From assembly GCA_025353085.1 (NCBI GenBank), contig JANXRI010000384.1, positions 1 through 8,491 on the forward strand: a stretch of DNA of 8,491 nt, read 5' to 3'. The translations under genes were made by a program, and so were the position numbers. Under the pieces are notes generated by a model. That model did no database searches. It saw only the letters and a list, made by a program, of their open reading frames with translations, and was not told the DNA's origin. Source of the stretch: Betaproteobacteria bacterium. Its GTDB lineage: Bacteria > Pseudomonadota > Gammaproteobacteria > Burkholderiales > SG8-41. This document shows, in pieces, positions 1 to 6,305 of the stretch (position 1 is the first letter of the stretch; every line of letters starts with the position of its first letter).

Positions 1-1
1 G

Positions 2-235
2 TTGAGAGCAACTGCGAGTCAGGCGGGCGAAAAAGTTGCCGCCGCCCGCGAGCGAATTCAGGACAGTCTGCACAATGCCAAAGTAAAACTGGCCGAAGCG
101 GAGGACGTCATTGTTCAGCGCAGCAAGCAGGCAGCACGGGCGACCGACGATTTTGTGCGTGAAAGTCCATGGCAGGCAGTCGGCGCTGCAGCAGGTGTGG
201 GGCTCCTGATCGGGCTCTTGATCGGCCGCCGTTAA
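2..235 (+). CDS. DUF883 family (ElaB/YqjD-type) membrane-anchored protein, 3' part only
   Basis: This is the C-terminal part of a DUF883 protein; the reading frame is open to the left edge, so the true start lies outside the window and the TTG at position 2 is only a codon in frame. The visible 77 residues have the family layout: a charged, alanine-rich amphipathic helix (about residues 1-50), then the SPWQAVGAAAGVG entry into a glycine-rich C-terminal membrane segment ending in GRR. E. coli relatives YqjD and ElaB are inner-membrane, C-tail-anchored proteins that bind ribosomes in stationary phase; that role here is inferred from family only. The next gene begins 4 bases after the stop, so the two are almost certainly co-transcribed. 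Family assignment is secure; function is not. Confidence 0.88.
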   Translation: MRATASQAGEKVAAARERIQDSLHNAKVKLAEAEDVIVQRSKQAARATDDFVRESPWQAVGAAAGVGLLIGLLIGRR

Positions 236-239
236 TCGT

Positions 240-635
240 ATGGCCGGCGCAGATTCCGCCGCCGGTGCCCGCGTTGACGGGCTTTTAACTTCGCTTAAGA
301 AGCTTGTTGCCACTTTGGTGGCTGTGGCTGAAACGCGCCTGCAACTTCTGACCGGCGAAGTACGTGCCGAAAGTCACCGCCTGATTCAACTGCTGGTGCT
401 TGGCGCGGCTGCCGCATTCTTTCTGGCGGGCGGCGTTCTGTTGCTGACCTTACTAGTGATCGTTGTCTTTTGGGACAGCAACCGCCTGTTGGCGATCGGC
501 GTGCTCACCGTTTTGTATTTCGCTATCGGCGGCGGCCTTGCGGCGGCAACGCGTCGCAGCGCGGCCACCGGTTCAAGCTTGTTTGAGGCGAGTTTAAGCG
601 AACTGCGGAAAGACCGCGACAGATTATCCGTGTGA
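240..635 (+). CDS. Phage holin family / YqjE-like inner membrane protein
   Basis: This 131-residue protein has an N-terminal amphipathic region (about residues 10-47, with VAETRLQLLTGEVRAE) followed by two hydrophobic segments at roughly 49-77 and 82-104, then a charged tail ending in KDRDRL. This is the layout of the YqjE (DUF1469) family, often labelled phage holin family although it is a chromosomal gene normally found beside DUF883 and YqjK-type genes, as here. No prophage genes surround it, so the holin name should not be taken as a lysis function. Its role is unknown and presumably tied to the inner membrane. The ATG at 240 lies 4 bases after the upstream stop, and its own stop overlaps the next start by 4 bases, which indicates translational coupling. 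Confidence 0.85.
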   Translation: MAGADSAAGARVDGLLTSLKKLVATLVAVAETRLQLLTGEVRAESHRLIQLLVLGAAAAFFLAGGVLLLTLLVIVVFWDSNRLLAIGVLTVLYFAIGGGLAAATRRSAATGSSLFEASLSELRKDRDRLSV

Positions 636-910
636 AGCCGGAAAATTCACTCACCGCCTCGCGCAGGCGCGACCACCTCGTTGCGCTGTGCGCGTCTCAA
701 CGTGATGATCTTGGCGCCTTGATGGTCCAGTTAGAAGGCCCTTTGAAAGTAGCCGATCGCGGTATTTCCATCTTTCGTTACCTGCGCGCTCGGCCTCTCG
801 CGATCGGGGCGGTGGCCGCCTTGCTAACTGCCAGCCGGGGGCATGGTGTGTGGAAATGGGCGCAACGAGGTTTCGTTGCATGGCGCGCGTATCGCGCGTT
901 CGGCAAATAA
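632..910 (+). CDS. YqjK-like protein, third gene of the DUF883-YqjE cluster
   Basis: This 92-residue basic protein starts with GTG inside the stop of the previous gene (GTGA overlap, 632-635), so it is probably translationally coupled to it. The N-terminal half is helical and arginine-rich (SRRRDHLVALCASQRDDLGALMVQLEGP); a short, weakly hydrophobic stretch follows at about residues 54-67 (PLAIGAVAALLTAS), and the tail is aromatic and basic (WKWAQRGFVAWRAYRAF). Size, charge and position after the YqjE-like gene match the YqjK-like family. The assignment rests largely on gene order plus general composition, since this family is short and poorly conserved. Function is unknown. Confidence 0.65.
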   Translation: MKPENSLTASRRRDHLVALCASQRDDLGALMVQLEGPLKVADRGISIFRYLRARPLAIGAVAALLTASRGHGVWKWAQRGFVAWRAYRAFGK

Positions 911-929
911 CGATCTTGCACTGAGCGGC

Positions 930-1262
930 ATGGAAGACCCTTCGCGAATTGCCCGGTTTCGCAGCGCCAGCGTCATCGCGTACCGCTCGGTTCGCGACCT
1001 GACCGAGCGTGAGAAGAAACATCTGCTCAGTGAGATTCTGGAGGTCAGGGGGCTGATGCCTCTGTTGATGAAGCCCCGCAACAAACAACTATGGACGGTT
1101 GAAGACAAGGCGGAACTGCAAGTTCACCTGCGGCGTCTCTCCAATATCAGCCCTTATTTGCTCGTGCTCGCGTTGCCGGGGTCATTCCTGATGTTGCCGG
1201 CGCTCGCGTGGTGGCTTGATCGCCGGCGTACTCGACACGCGCCCGCCGCGCCGGCAGCCTGA
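930..1262 (+). CDS. Small LETM1-like membrane protein
   Basis: The 110-residue product contains a charged helical region (VRDLTEREKKHLLSEILEVRGL, about 21-42), a segment with LWTVEDKAELQVHLRRLS (54-71), and a hydrophobic stretch at about 75-95 with ISPYLLVLALPGSFLMLPAL, ending in WWLDRRR. The combination of a helical region with a proline-containing hydrophobic stretch reading LPGSFLMLP is reminiscent of the LETM1/ribosome-binding-like domain, which in mitochondria is an inner-membrane protein linked to ion exchange and ribosomes. I infer only a distant relation. The frame is open back to an ATG at 843, but the first 29 codons overlap the previous gene and read as low-complexity shadow, so I chose the ATG at 930, 19 bases after the upstream stop and preceded by GAGCGG. 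Confidence 0.6.
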   Translation: MEDPSRIARFRSASVIAYRSVRDLTEREKKHLLSEILEVRGLMPLLMKPRNKQLWTVEDKAELQVHLRRLSNISPYLLVLALPGSFLMLPALAWWLDRRRTRHAPAAPAA

Positions 1263-1309
1263 CCAGCATCTCTACAGCTGGGATTCCTACAAGTGCCCGG
1301 AATGAGACG

Positions 1310-1810
1310 ATGCTAGAGCCGACTTTGAAACTGCTCGGCAGTGGTGTCGAGTTCAAGCCGCAGTTGCTCGCAATGTTGCAGAGCAGTGAGTTTTTCGGCG
1401 ACCTCCCCGCAGGCGAAATGGCAGCACTTCCGCAATACGTGCAGGCCTACAGCGTCGAGGCAAACACTGTTATTTTCCGCGAGGGAGACCGCGGAGGGTT
1501 CATGTGTCTCGTGATCGACGGCGGCGCGGAAATTTTCAAGCAGAATCACAAGTTCGGCAGCAAGCGGGTCGGCTCGATCGAGCCTGGTAAAACGGTGGGC
1601 GAAATGGCGCTGGTTGACGGCGAGCAGCGTTCAGCGACTTGGATATGTCCGCAGCCCTCTCGACTTGTGATGCTCACGCGTGAGCAGTTCGTGCGCATGA
1701 TCCGCGAGAACCCAGCATTGAGCGTCAATATCCTGCTCAAGATTGTGACCATGATGAGCCGGCGCCTGCGCCAGACGAGCGGTCAACTGGTCGATTACCT
1801 GCAAGACTAG
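1310..1810 (+). CDS. Cyclic nucleotide-binding domain protein without DNA-binding domain
   Basis: The 166-residue protein is a single CRP-type cNMP-binding beta-barrel. It opens with FFGDLPAGEMAALP (about residue 28), continues with the VIFREGDRGGFMCLVIDG strand pair, and has the phosphate-binding cassette VGEMALVDGEQRSAT, where Glu98, Arg107 and Ser108 match the residues that hold the cyclic phosphate and ribose in CRP-type domains. The C-terminal helix (NPALSVNILLKIVTMMSRRLRQTSGQLVDYLQD) resembles the CRP dimerisation helix, but the protein ends there with no helix-turn-helix, so it is not a classical transcription factor. It could sense a cyclic nucleotide and act through a partner protein. 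It sits 47 bases after the LETM1-like gene and 12 before the DUF2726-like gene, consistent with a shared transcript. Confidence 0.88.
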   Translation: MLEPTLKLLGSGVEFKPQLLAMLQSSEFFGDLPAGEMAALPQYVQAYSVEANTVIFREGDRGGFMCLVIDGGAEIFKQNHKFGSKRVGSIEPGKTVGEMALVDGEQRSATWICPQPSRLVMLTREQFVRMIRENPALSVNILLKIVTMMSRRLRQTSGQLVDYLQD

Positions 1811-1822
1811 GATTACGCAACC

Positions 1823-2395
1823 ATGTGGTACTTGATCGCCGTGGTCTGGATTGCAATTATGGTCGCGATCGTATCCACGTACACCCGTAAACAACGACGA
1901 CGCACCACGGAGCGCGCCCAGCAGTTGGAAAAAATGCTGGGCGAGTTCAAGGCTGATGCAAAGTTGGCGGCGGACGCACTTGAAGCGCCCGTGGCGCCGG
2001 CCGCAGTGGTCCCGCAATTCAGCAGGAAGCCGCGCTTGCTGCCGCAATCCAGCGCGTTGCTCTACTATGTCTTTCGCGCCGGATTGCCTGATCACGAAAT
2101 ATTCGCCGGGGTGGCGCTCGACGACTTGCTCGAAGTTGGTGCGAACGCGCCGCCGGGCCAGCGCGAATTGGTACTGCGCAGACTTTCGCAACAACGATTG
2201 GATCTGGTCGTATGCACCAAACAATTGGAGATCGTCGCCGCAGTTGTAATAAGTAAAGCCGCAACTGCGCCCGCCGCAGCCGACAGCGGACAATTCGTGA
2301 ATGAATGGCTGCAGGCGGCGGGCATCCGCGTCGTGAAAATAGATTCTGCGGCGCCGCCGCGCCACCATCAGGTCCATGCATTGGTTTACGGCTGA
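1823..2395 (+). CDS. Membrane-anchored DUF2726-like protein
   Basis: The 190-residue protein begins with one hydrophobic segment (about residues 2-19, WYLIAVVWIAIMVAIVST) followed by a basic patch (RKQRRR), so it should be anchored in the inner membrane with the rest in the cytoplasm. After a charged, alanine-rich linker, residues from about 68 follow the DUF2726 pattern: LLPQSSALLYYVFRAGLPDHEIFAGVALDDLLEV, then RLSQQRLDLVVCT, and a final NEWLQAAGIRVVKIDS. DUF2726 domains have a nuclease-like fold and usually carry an acidic ELD-type motif after the central strand; here the equivalent stretch reads LEIVAAVVISKA, so the acidic site looks lost and catalysis is unlikely. An AGGA about 10 bases upstream supports the ATG at 1823. 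The fold assignment is moderate; function unknown. Confidence 0.65.
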   Translation: MWYLIAVVWIAIMVAIVSTYTRKQRRRTTERAQQLEKMLGEFKADAKLAADALEAPVAPAAVVPQFSRKPRLLPQSSALLYYVFRAGLPDHEIFAGVALDDLLEVGANAPPGQRELVLRRLSQQRLDLVVCTKQLEIVAAVVISKAATAPAAADSGQFVNEWLQAAGIRVVKIDSAAPPRHHQVHALVYG

Positions 2396-2465
2396 GCGGC
2401 CCGCCGTACCAGCAGGCAAAAAAGTCAGCGTACCGCTGTCGAATTAAATGCCAATCACGTTTCTA

Positions 2466-2503
2466 TTGAGCGTTTCATAATGGATGACAATCGGAACGCT
2501 CAA
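2466..2503. repeat. Inverted repeat, 11-base arms
   Basis: TTGAGCGTTTC (2466-2476) and GGAACGCTCAA (2493-2503) form arms that pair at 10 of 11 positions, with the remaining pair a G-U wobble in RNA; the loop is 16 bases. No T-tract follows on either strand, so it is not a typical intrinsic terminator. It lies between the DUF2726-like gene and earP, directly before the REP-like element. It could be an operator, an mRNA structure, or part of a small palindromic repeat unit. Confidence 0.6.
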
Positions 2504-2506
2504 TCC

Positions 2507-2540
2507 CTCACCCCGACCCTCTCCCGAAGGAGCGGGTGAG
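2507..2540. repeat. REP-like palindromic element (CCCTCACCC... type)
   Basis: The outer arms CTCACCC (2507-2513) and GGGTGAG (2534-2540) pair perfectly, and CTCC/GGAG (2521-2524 and 2529-2532 region) form an inner stem around a CGAA loop, with unpaired bases on the left arm. This closely matches a short interspersed element widespread in proteobacterial intergenic regions, recognisable because its translation reads like SPLPSGEGRGEG. Such elements can act as mRNA stabilisers or arise by REP-type mobilisation. Only one copy is present here, so repetition within the genome is inferred. Confidence 0.7.
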
Positions 2541-2613
2541 AATGGCACTAACTCGCTGTCGCGAATTAGTGAAAGATCAATAACTGGTGCGCATTGCGGG
2601 TTATGACGATTGC

Positions 2614-3759
2614 ATGAAGAAAACGTGGGACATATTTTGCGCGGTCGTCGATAACTACGGCGACATCGGTGTGTGTTGGCGCCTGGCGCGGCAATTGAGT
2701 TGCGACTTGGATCAATCGGTGCGGCTGTGGGTCGATGATCTTGCAAGCTTTAGCCGGCTGTGTCCCGCAGTGAACGCTGGACTTGACCGTCAGTGCATCG
2801 AATCCGTTGCAATTCGACATTGGCAGTCGCCGTTTCCGGAAGTTGGGCCGGCGTCCATTGTAATAGAAGGCTTCGGCGTGAAGCTGCCGGCCAATTACAT
2901 CGCGGCGATGGCAGCGGCGACTACGCGTCCGGTATGGATAAATCTTGAACACATCAGTGCGGAATCATGGGTGGACGGCTGTCACGGGCTGCCGTCGCCA
3001 CAGCCGACGCTGCCGCTCATCAAGTATTTTTTCTTCCCGGGATTTACGCTGGCGACTGGCGGACTTCTTATAGAACGCGGGCTCACGCAAGCGCGCGACG
3101 ATTTCCAGTTCGACAAAGATGCGCGCGCGACCTTTTTACAAACGCTCGGCGTCGCACCACAGGATGAAATTCCGCTGTACCTATCGCTGTTCTGCTACGA
3201 CAATGCAGCGCTGCAAGCGCTGGTCGAGGCTTGGTCGTCAGGTGATTGCGCTGTCCACTGCATCGTACCGGAGAGTGGTGCGGTGATCGCGAGCCTCTCG
3301 ACAATCCTCGGCATCGAACTGCGGCCGGGGATGCAGGTTGGGCGGGGACGTCTAACGATTTCAGCTATACCTTTTTTGGACTTCGATCAGTACGACCGCT
3401 TGTTGTGGGCTTGCGATATCAATTTTGTGCGCGGCGAGGATTCATTCGTGCGCGCGCAATTGGCGGCGCGCCCCCTCGTATGGCAGGCTTACGTCCAATC
3501 GGATGCGGCGCACTTGACTAAGCAGGCTGCATTCCTTGACCGTTACGTTGAACGATTGGACGGGACGACGATGCGAGCACTGCGCGCTATTCATGCGGCG
3601 TGGAACGAGCAATCTCAGGATATCGGACGCTGCTGGGACGAGCTGATAAAGGCGAGGGCGCCTGCTGTTGTGCATGCGCGCCTATGGGCCGCAAGAATTG
3701 CTGACGGCGGCAATTTGGTCAACAGACTGGCCGAATTCTGCCAGGATCGGCTAAAATAA
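2614..3759 (+). CDS. earP: EarP, EF-P arginine rhamnosyltransferase
   Basis: EarP (DUF2331) is an inverting glycosyltransferase that transfers rhamnose from dTDP-beta-L-rhamnose onto Arg32 of elongation factor P. From the ATG at 2614 the protein has 381 residues, typical for the family. The N-terminus WDIFCAVVDNYGDIGVCWRLARQL is the family signature; Asp13 and Asp17 fall at the positions reported as essential in studied EarP proteins. The C-terminal nucleotide-sugar site has VRGEDSFVRAQ (Arg273, Glu275, Asp276), followed by RPLVWQAY. The two-lobed GT-B fold is implied by family. A GTG at 2587 would add nine residues not expected in the family, so I prefer 2614, although neither has a strong ribosome-binding site. 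It is followed after 32 bases by efp, its substrate. Confidence 0.96.
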   Translation: MKKTWDIFCAVVDNYGDIGVCWRLARQLSCDLDQSVRLWVDDLASFSRLCPAVNAGLDRQCIESVAIRHWQSPFPEVGPASIVIEGFGVKLPANYIAAMAAATTRPVWINLEHISAESWVDGCHGLPSPQPTLPLIKYFFFPGFTLATGGLLIERGLTQARDDFQFDKDARATFLQTLGVAPQDEIPLYLSLFCYDNAALQALVEAWSSGDCAVHCIVPESGAVIASLSTILGIELRPGMQVGRGRLTISAIPFLDFDQYDRLLWACDINFVRGEDSFVRAQLAARPLVWQAYVQSDAAHLTKQAAFLDRYVERLDGTTMRALRAIHAAWNEQSQDIGRCWDELIKARAPAVVHARLWAARIADGGNLVNRLAEFCQDRLK

Positions 3760-3791
3760 TCGGCTTTTGAACTTATTGCGGCGGGAAAGTC

Positions 3792-4346
3792 ATGAAAATC
3801 GCACAGGAAATCAGAGCCGGCAACGTCATCATGCTCGGCAAGGACCCGATGGTCGTGCAGAAGGCCGATTTTTCAAAGTCCGGCCGTAATGCGTCGGTGG
3901 TCAAGATGAAAATGCGCAACCTGCTGACCGGCGCGCCGACCGAGAGCGTTTATCGCGCCGACGACAAGTTCGAAATGGTCGTGCTCGAGCGCAAGGCGGT
4001 AACGTTTTCGTACTACGCGGATCCTATGTATGTATTCATGGACGTTGAATACAACCAGCACGAAATCGAGAAAGACAATATGGGCGAAGCGCTCAATTAT
4101 ATCGAGGAAGGCATGGCGTGCGAGGTCGTGTTCTACAACGAGAAAGCGATTTCGGTCATCATTCCGCAGTCGCTTGAGCGCGAAATCGAATACACGGAGC
4201 CGGCGATTCGCGGCGACACTTCGGGCAAGGTGCTAAAGCCTGCAAAATTAAAAACCGGGTTCATGGTGCAGGTTCCGTTGTTCTGCGCAACCGGCGACAA
4301 AATTGAGATCGATACGCGCACCGGCGAATATCGACGCCGGGTTTGA
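3792..4346 (+). CDS. efp: Elongation factor P, Arg32 type
   Basis: EF-P binds between the ribosomal P and E sites and promotes peptide bond formation at polyproline stretches. The 184-residue length is standard. The tip of domain I reads DFSKSGRNASVVK, placing an arginine at position 32 where E. coli has the lysylated Lys34; this is the type activated by EarP rhamnosylation. The central domain carries the acidic strand DKFEMVVLERK, and the C-terminus ends in GDKIEIDTRTGEYRRRV, the family signature. GGGAAAG just upstream of the ATG is a plausible ribosome-binding site. Direct adjacency to earP and the terminator starting 18 bases after the stop indicate an earP-efp transcription unit. Confidence 0.98.
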   Translation: MKIAQEIRAGNVIMLGKDPMVVQKADFSKSGRNASVVKMKMRNLLTGAPTESVYRADDKFEMVVLERKAVTFSYYADPMYVFMDVEYNQHEIEKDNMGEALNYIEEGMACEVVFYNEKAISVIIPQSLEREIEYTEPAIRGDTSGKVLKPAKLKTGFMVQVPLFCATGDKIEIDTRTGEYRRRV

Positions 4347-4364
4347 GCAATGGCCGGACATAAA

Positions 4365-4393
4365 AAAAACGCCACCTCGCGGGTGGCGTTTTT
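4365..4393 (+). terminator. Intrinsic terminator after efp, probably bidirectional
   Basis: AAAAACGCCACC (4365-4376) pairs perfectly with GGTGGCGTTTTT (4382-4393) around a TCGCG loop. The GC-rich core is seven base pairs, with a T-run on the + strand and an A-run (T-run on the minus strand) before it, so it could stop transcription from either side. It ends the earP-efp unit. It also lies only 19 bases before the ATG at 4413, which argues against placing the next start at 4350. Confidence 0.92.
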
Positions 4394-4412
4394 ATTTGGC
4401 GGAACGATCGCC

Positions 4413-5324
4413 ATGCTTGAACGCGCCGTGATATTCACTGCTGCGGTCGGAACACTGGTAACGGGCTGCGCGCGGCTGCCCGACCTCGGGACAACACCAT
4501 TAAAAGTGCCAAACCTCGCGGCTTTGCAACGCCATCTGCTCAGTCATACCGCCAACGTCGATCAGTTCAGGCAACGAGGCCCCTTTGCTGTCACGGTGGA
4601 TTCCAATCACGAAATACGCCTGTCGGCCACCGAGCGCATCGATGCGGATTTGTTTTTAGCGGCACCGGCCGAAAAAGCGCCGTTGGTCATTTTCCTGCAT
4701 GGATACGCAAGCACCAAGCAATCGCACACCTTTCAGGCAATGCACGTCGCCTCCTGGGGCATGCACGGTCTCGCCATCCAACTGCCCAATAATGGGCCGT
4801 GGAATAACAATGGAAAAACCCTTGCCAGGATCGTCAATCTGATTTATCGCTCACCGGAAGTCATCGACAGCCGCGTAGACGTAAGCAAGATTATTCTGGT
4901 CGGTCATTCGTTCGGCGGCACTTCCGTCGCCATCGCTTTGGCTGAAGGCGCACACGCGGCAGGCGGCATCCTGCTGGATCCGGCAGGTGTTGGCCGGGAC
5001 TTGCCCGGTTTCCTCAGGAAGATCGTTTCGCCCGTGATATTGCTGGGCGCTGATGAAAACGTTTCGGCGGCGCGCAATCGCGAATACTTTTATCGTTACA
5101 TCCCGGGCAAAGTTGCGGAAGTTTCAATCAAGGATGCCGCCCACGAAGACGCGCAATATCCATCGTCGTTTGCGCAGACCACGGAAGAAATGCAGATAAG
5201 CTTCGTTAGTGCGTTGACCGCCGCTGCGATGAGTCTTTCGGCGACCGGAAAATTCGATTACGCATGGGCGAGCTTTAGTGGCGCCTTCGAGAATGGTAAA
5301 CTTTTCAACGCAAAGACTAAGTAA
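4413..5324 (+). CDS. Putative lipoprotein alpha/beta hydrolase
   Basis: From the ATG at 4413 the protein has 303 residues. Its N-terminus is a lipoprotein signal peptide: a short hydrophobic stretch, then VTGC with the lipidated Cys at 19. The body is an alpha/beta hydrolase: LVIFLHGYASTKQSH supplies the oxyanion region, GHSFGG the nucleophile elbow (Ser166), LGADEN a likely acid (Asp214), and DAAHEDA the catalytic histidine (His244). This resembles the chlorophyllase/dienelactone-hydrolase-like esterases, and the substrate cannot be read. The frame is open back to an ATG at 4350, but that start would put the efp terminator inside the gene and bury the signal peptide, so 4413 is preferred; GGCGGA about 10 bases upstream may serve as ribosome-binding site. 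The exported methyltransferase-like gene follows after 18 bases. Confidence 0.82.
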   Translation: MLERAVIFTAAVGTLVTGCARLPDLGTTPLKVPNLAALQRHLLSHTANVDQFRQRGPFAVTVDSNHEIRLSATERIDADLFLAAPAEKAPLVIFLHGYASTKQSHTFQAMHVASWGMHGLAIQLPNNGPWNNNGKTLARIVNLIYRSPEVIDSRVDVSKIILVGHSFGGTSVAIALAEGAHAAGGILLDPAGVGRDLPGFLRKIVSPVILLGADENVSAARNREYFYRYIPGKVAEVSIKDAAHEDAQYPSSFAQTTEEMQISFVSALTAAAMSLSATGKFDYAWASFSGAFENGKLFNAKTK

Positions 5325-5342
5325 TCTGGAATCAGCCCCGAT

Positions 5343-6248
5343 ATGTCGCCATTGAGAACCGCCCGTAACGAGTCCGCCCTGCGAATTGTTCTGCTGTTCA
5401 TCGCACAGCTCCTGTGCGTCGACGCATCCCACTCCCAAACCCAGTTCAATCCCAGATTCAAGGCGGAAGTTTCCAGGCAGGAGACTATTTATCGCAGCGA
5501 AGGCGATCACGTGCCCGACGGCTATACGGTCGACAGATCGCTTGCCAATTATGTGGACGCGCTGTCCAGCGGATTCGATGAATCATTGGCGGCACTCGGT
5601 CCTGGCGATCGATGGCTGGATATTGGTGCGGGCAAGGGGCAGGCGATACTCGATTATTTCACCGTGAATTACGATCTCTCGCACCTGGAAGGACGCGAGC
5701 GCCGCGGCAAGAAAGCGCAGGCCGTCGCCATGTCGATCGAAGACCGCCGGACAGCAGACTGGCGCCTCAGCGCTGCCAACGTGGGCGCAAACCAATTGCA
5801 ATACCTGTTTAACCGGCGTTTGCGCGAGTATTCGCTGGACGAGCTCGGGCAATTTCAGGTCATTACCGATGTGATCGGCGGGTTCTCATATACCGCCGAT
5901 CTCACATTATTTATGGAAAAAGTCACCAGGTTCTTGGCGACGGGGGGCAGCTTTTATACGGTTCTGCAGGACGTGCGTGCGGAGGCCGGCGGCAATCAGC
6001 CTTACTATAAGGACGCACCTTTTTTGACTGAAATTGCCAATGACACGGGCGGCGAGGTGAAGATTTGCGCGTGGCTCAAGAGCATCAGCTGCGTGCAGGC
6101 CACGTGCGAGTCAAAAAAGGGCTGGCGGCCCCCTCTGGAAGCCTTTCATGTGCAAAAAGTTTGCGATGAGGTCAATGTTCCCGCTTTGACTCCGTTGCAT
6201 TACGAAGCCGGCACACCGCCGGAGCGAAGATTTGTGTTGAAGAATTAG
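5343..6248 (+). CDS. Methyltransferase-fold protein with export signal
   Basis: The 301-residue product has a Rossmann-type methyltransferase core: motif I WLDIGAGKGQA (Asp93, glycines 95, 97 and 99), a central strand QVITDVIGGFSYTADL, and a later FLATGGSFYTVLQD resembling motif V. The first 30 residues, RTARNESALRIVLLFIAQLLCVDASHSQ, look like a Sec signal peptide with basic n-region, hydrophobic core and small-residue cleavage site near 30. The region between signal and motif I (RQETIYRSEGDHVPDGYTVDRS) appears to belong to the domain, so an internal start at the GTG at 5511 is less likely. Export is odd because S-adenosylmethionine is cytoplasmic. Four cysteines near the C-terminus (ICAWLKSISCVQATC and KVCDE) could form disulfides if periplasmic. 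It is likely co-transcribed with the hydrolase. Substrate unknown. Confidence 0.75.
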   Translation: MSPLRTARNESALRIVLLFIAQLLCVDASHSQTQFNPRFKAEVSRQETIYRSEGDHVPDGYTVDRSLANYVDALSSGFDESLAALGPGDRWLDIGAGKGQAILDYFTVNYDLSHLEGRERRGKKAQAVAMSIEDRRTADWRLSAANVGANQLQYLFNRRLREYSLDELGQFQVITDVIGGFSYTADLTLFMEKVTRFLATGGSFYTVLQDVRAEAGGNQPYYKDAPFLTEIANDTGGEVKICAWLKSISCVQATCESKKGWRPPLEAFHVQKVCDEVNVPALTPLHYEAGTPPERRFVLKN

Positions 6249-6280
6249 TCGAGCAGCAGCGCATAGCGGTCACACAAAAA

Positions 6281-6305
6281 CGGGCCACCCGGAAAAGGTG
6301 GCCCG
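6281..6305 (-). terminator. Stem-loop with T-tract on the minus strand
   Basis: CGGGCCACC (6281-6289) pairs perfectly with GGTGGCCCG (6297-6305) around a 7-base loop. On the + strand the stem is followed by CCTTGTCT, which is not a T-tract; on the minus strand it is followed by TTTTTGTGTG, so it is a good intrinsic terminator for leftward transcription. It lies 32 bases after the methyltransferase-like gene and may still fold in that mRNA and protect its 3' end. No minus-strand gene is visible to its right. Confidence 0.7.

Noticed and set aside
240..635. Prophage lysis gene, suggested by the holin family name
   Set aside because: No phage genes are nearby, and DUF883-YqjE-YqjK is a normal chromosomal cluster.
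1631..2419. Long minus-strand open frame (262 codons)
   Set aside because: It lies opposite the cNMP-binding and DUF2726-like genes, its translation is rich in Arg, His and Gln with no domain pattern, and both opposing genes are well supported. It is a shadow of GC-rich coding DNA.
2426..2450. Terminator after the DUF2726-like gene (CAGCG-TAC-CGCTG)
   Set aside because: The stem is only five pairs and no T-tract follows, so it is too weak to call.
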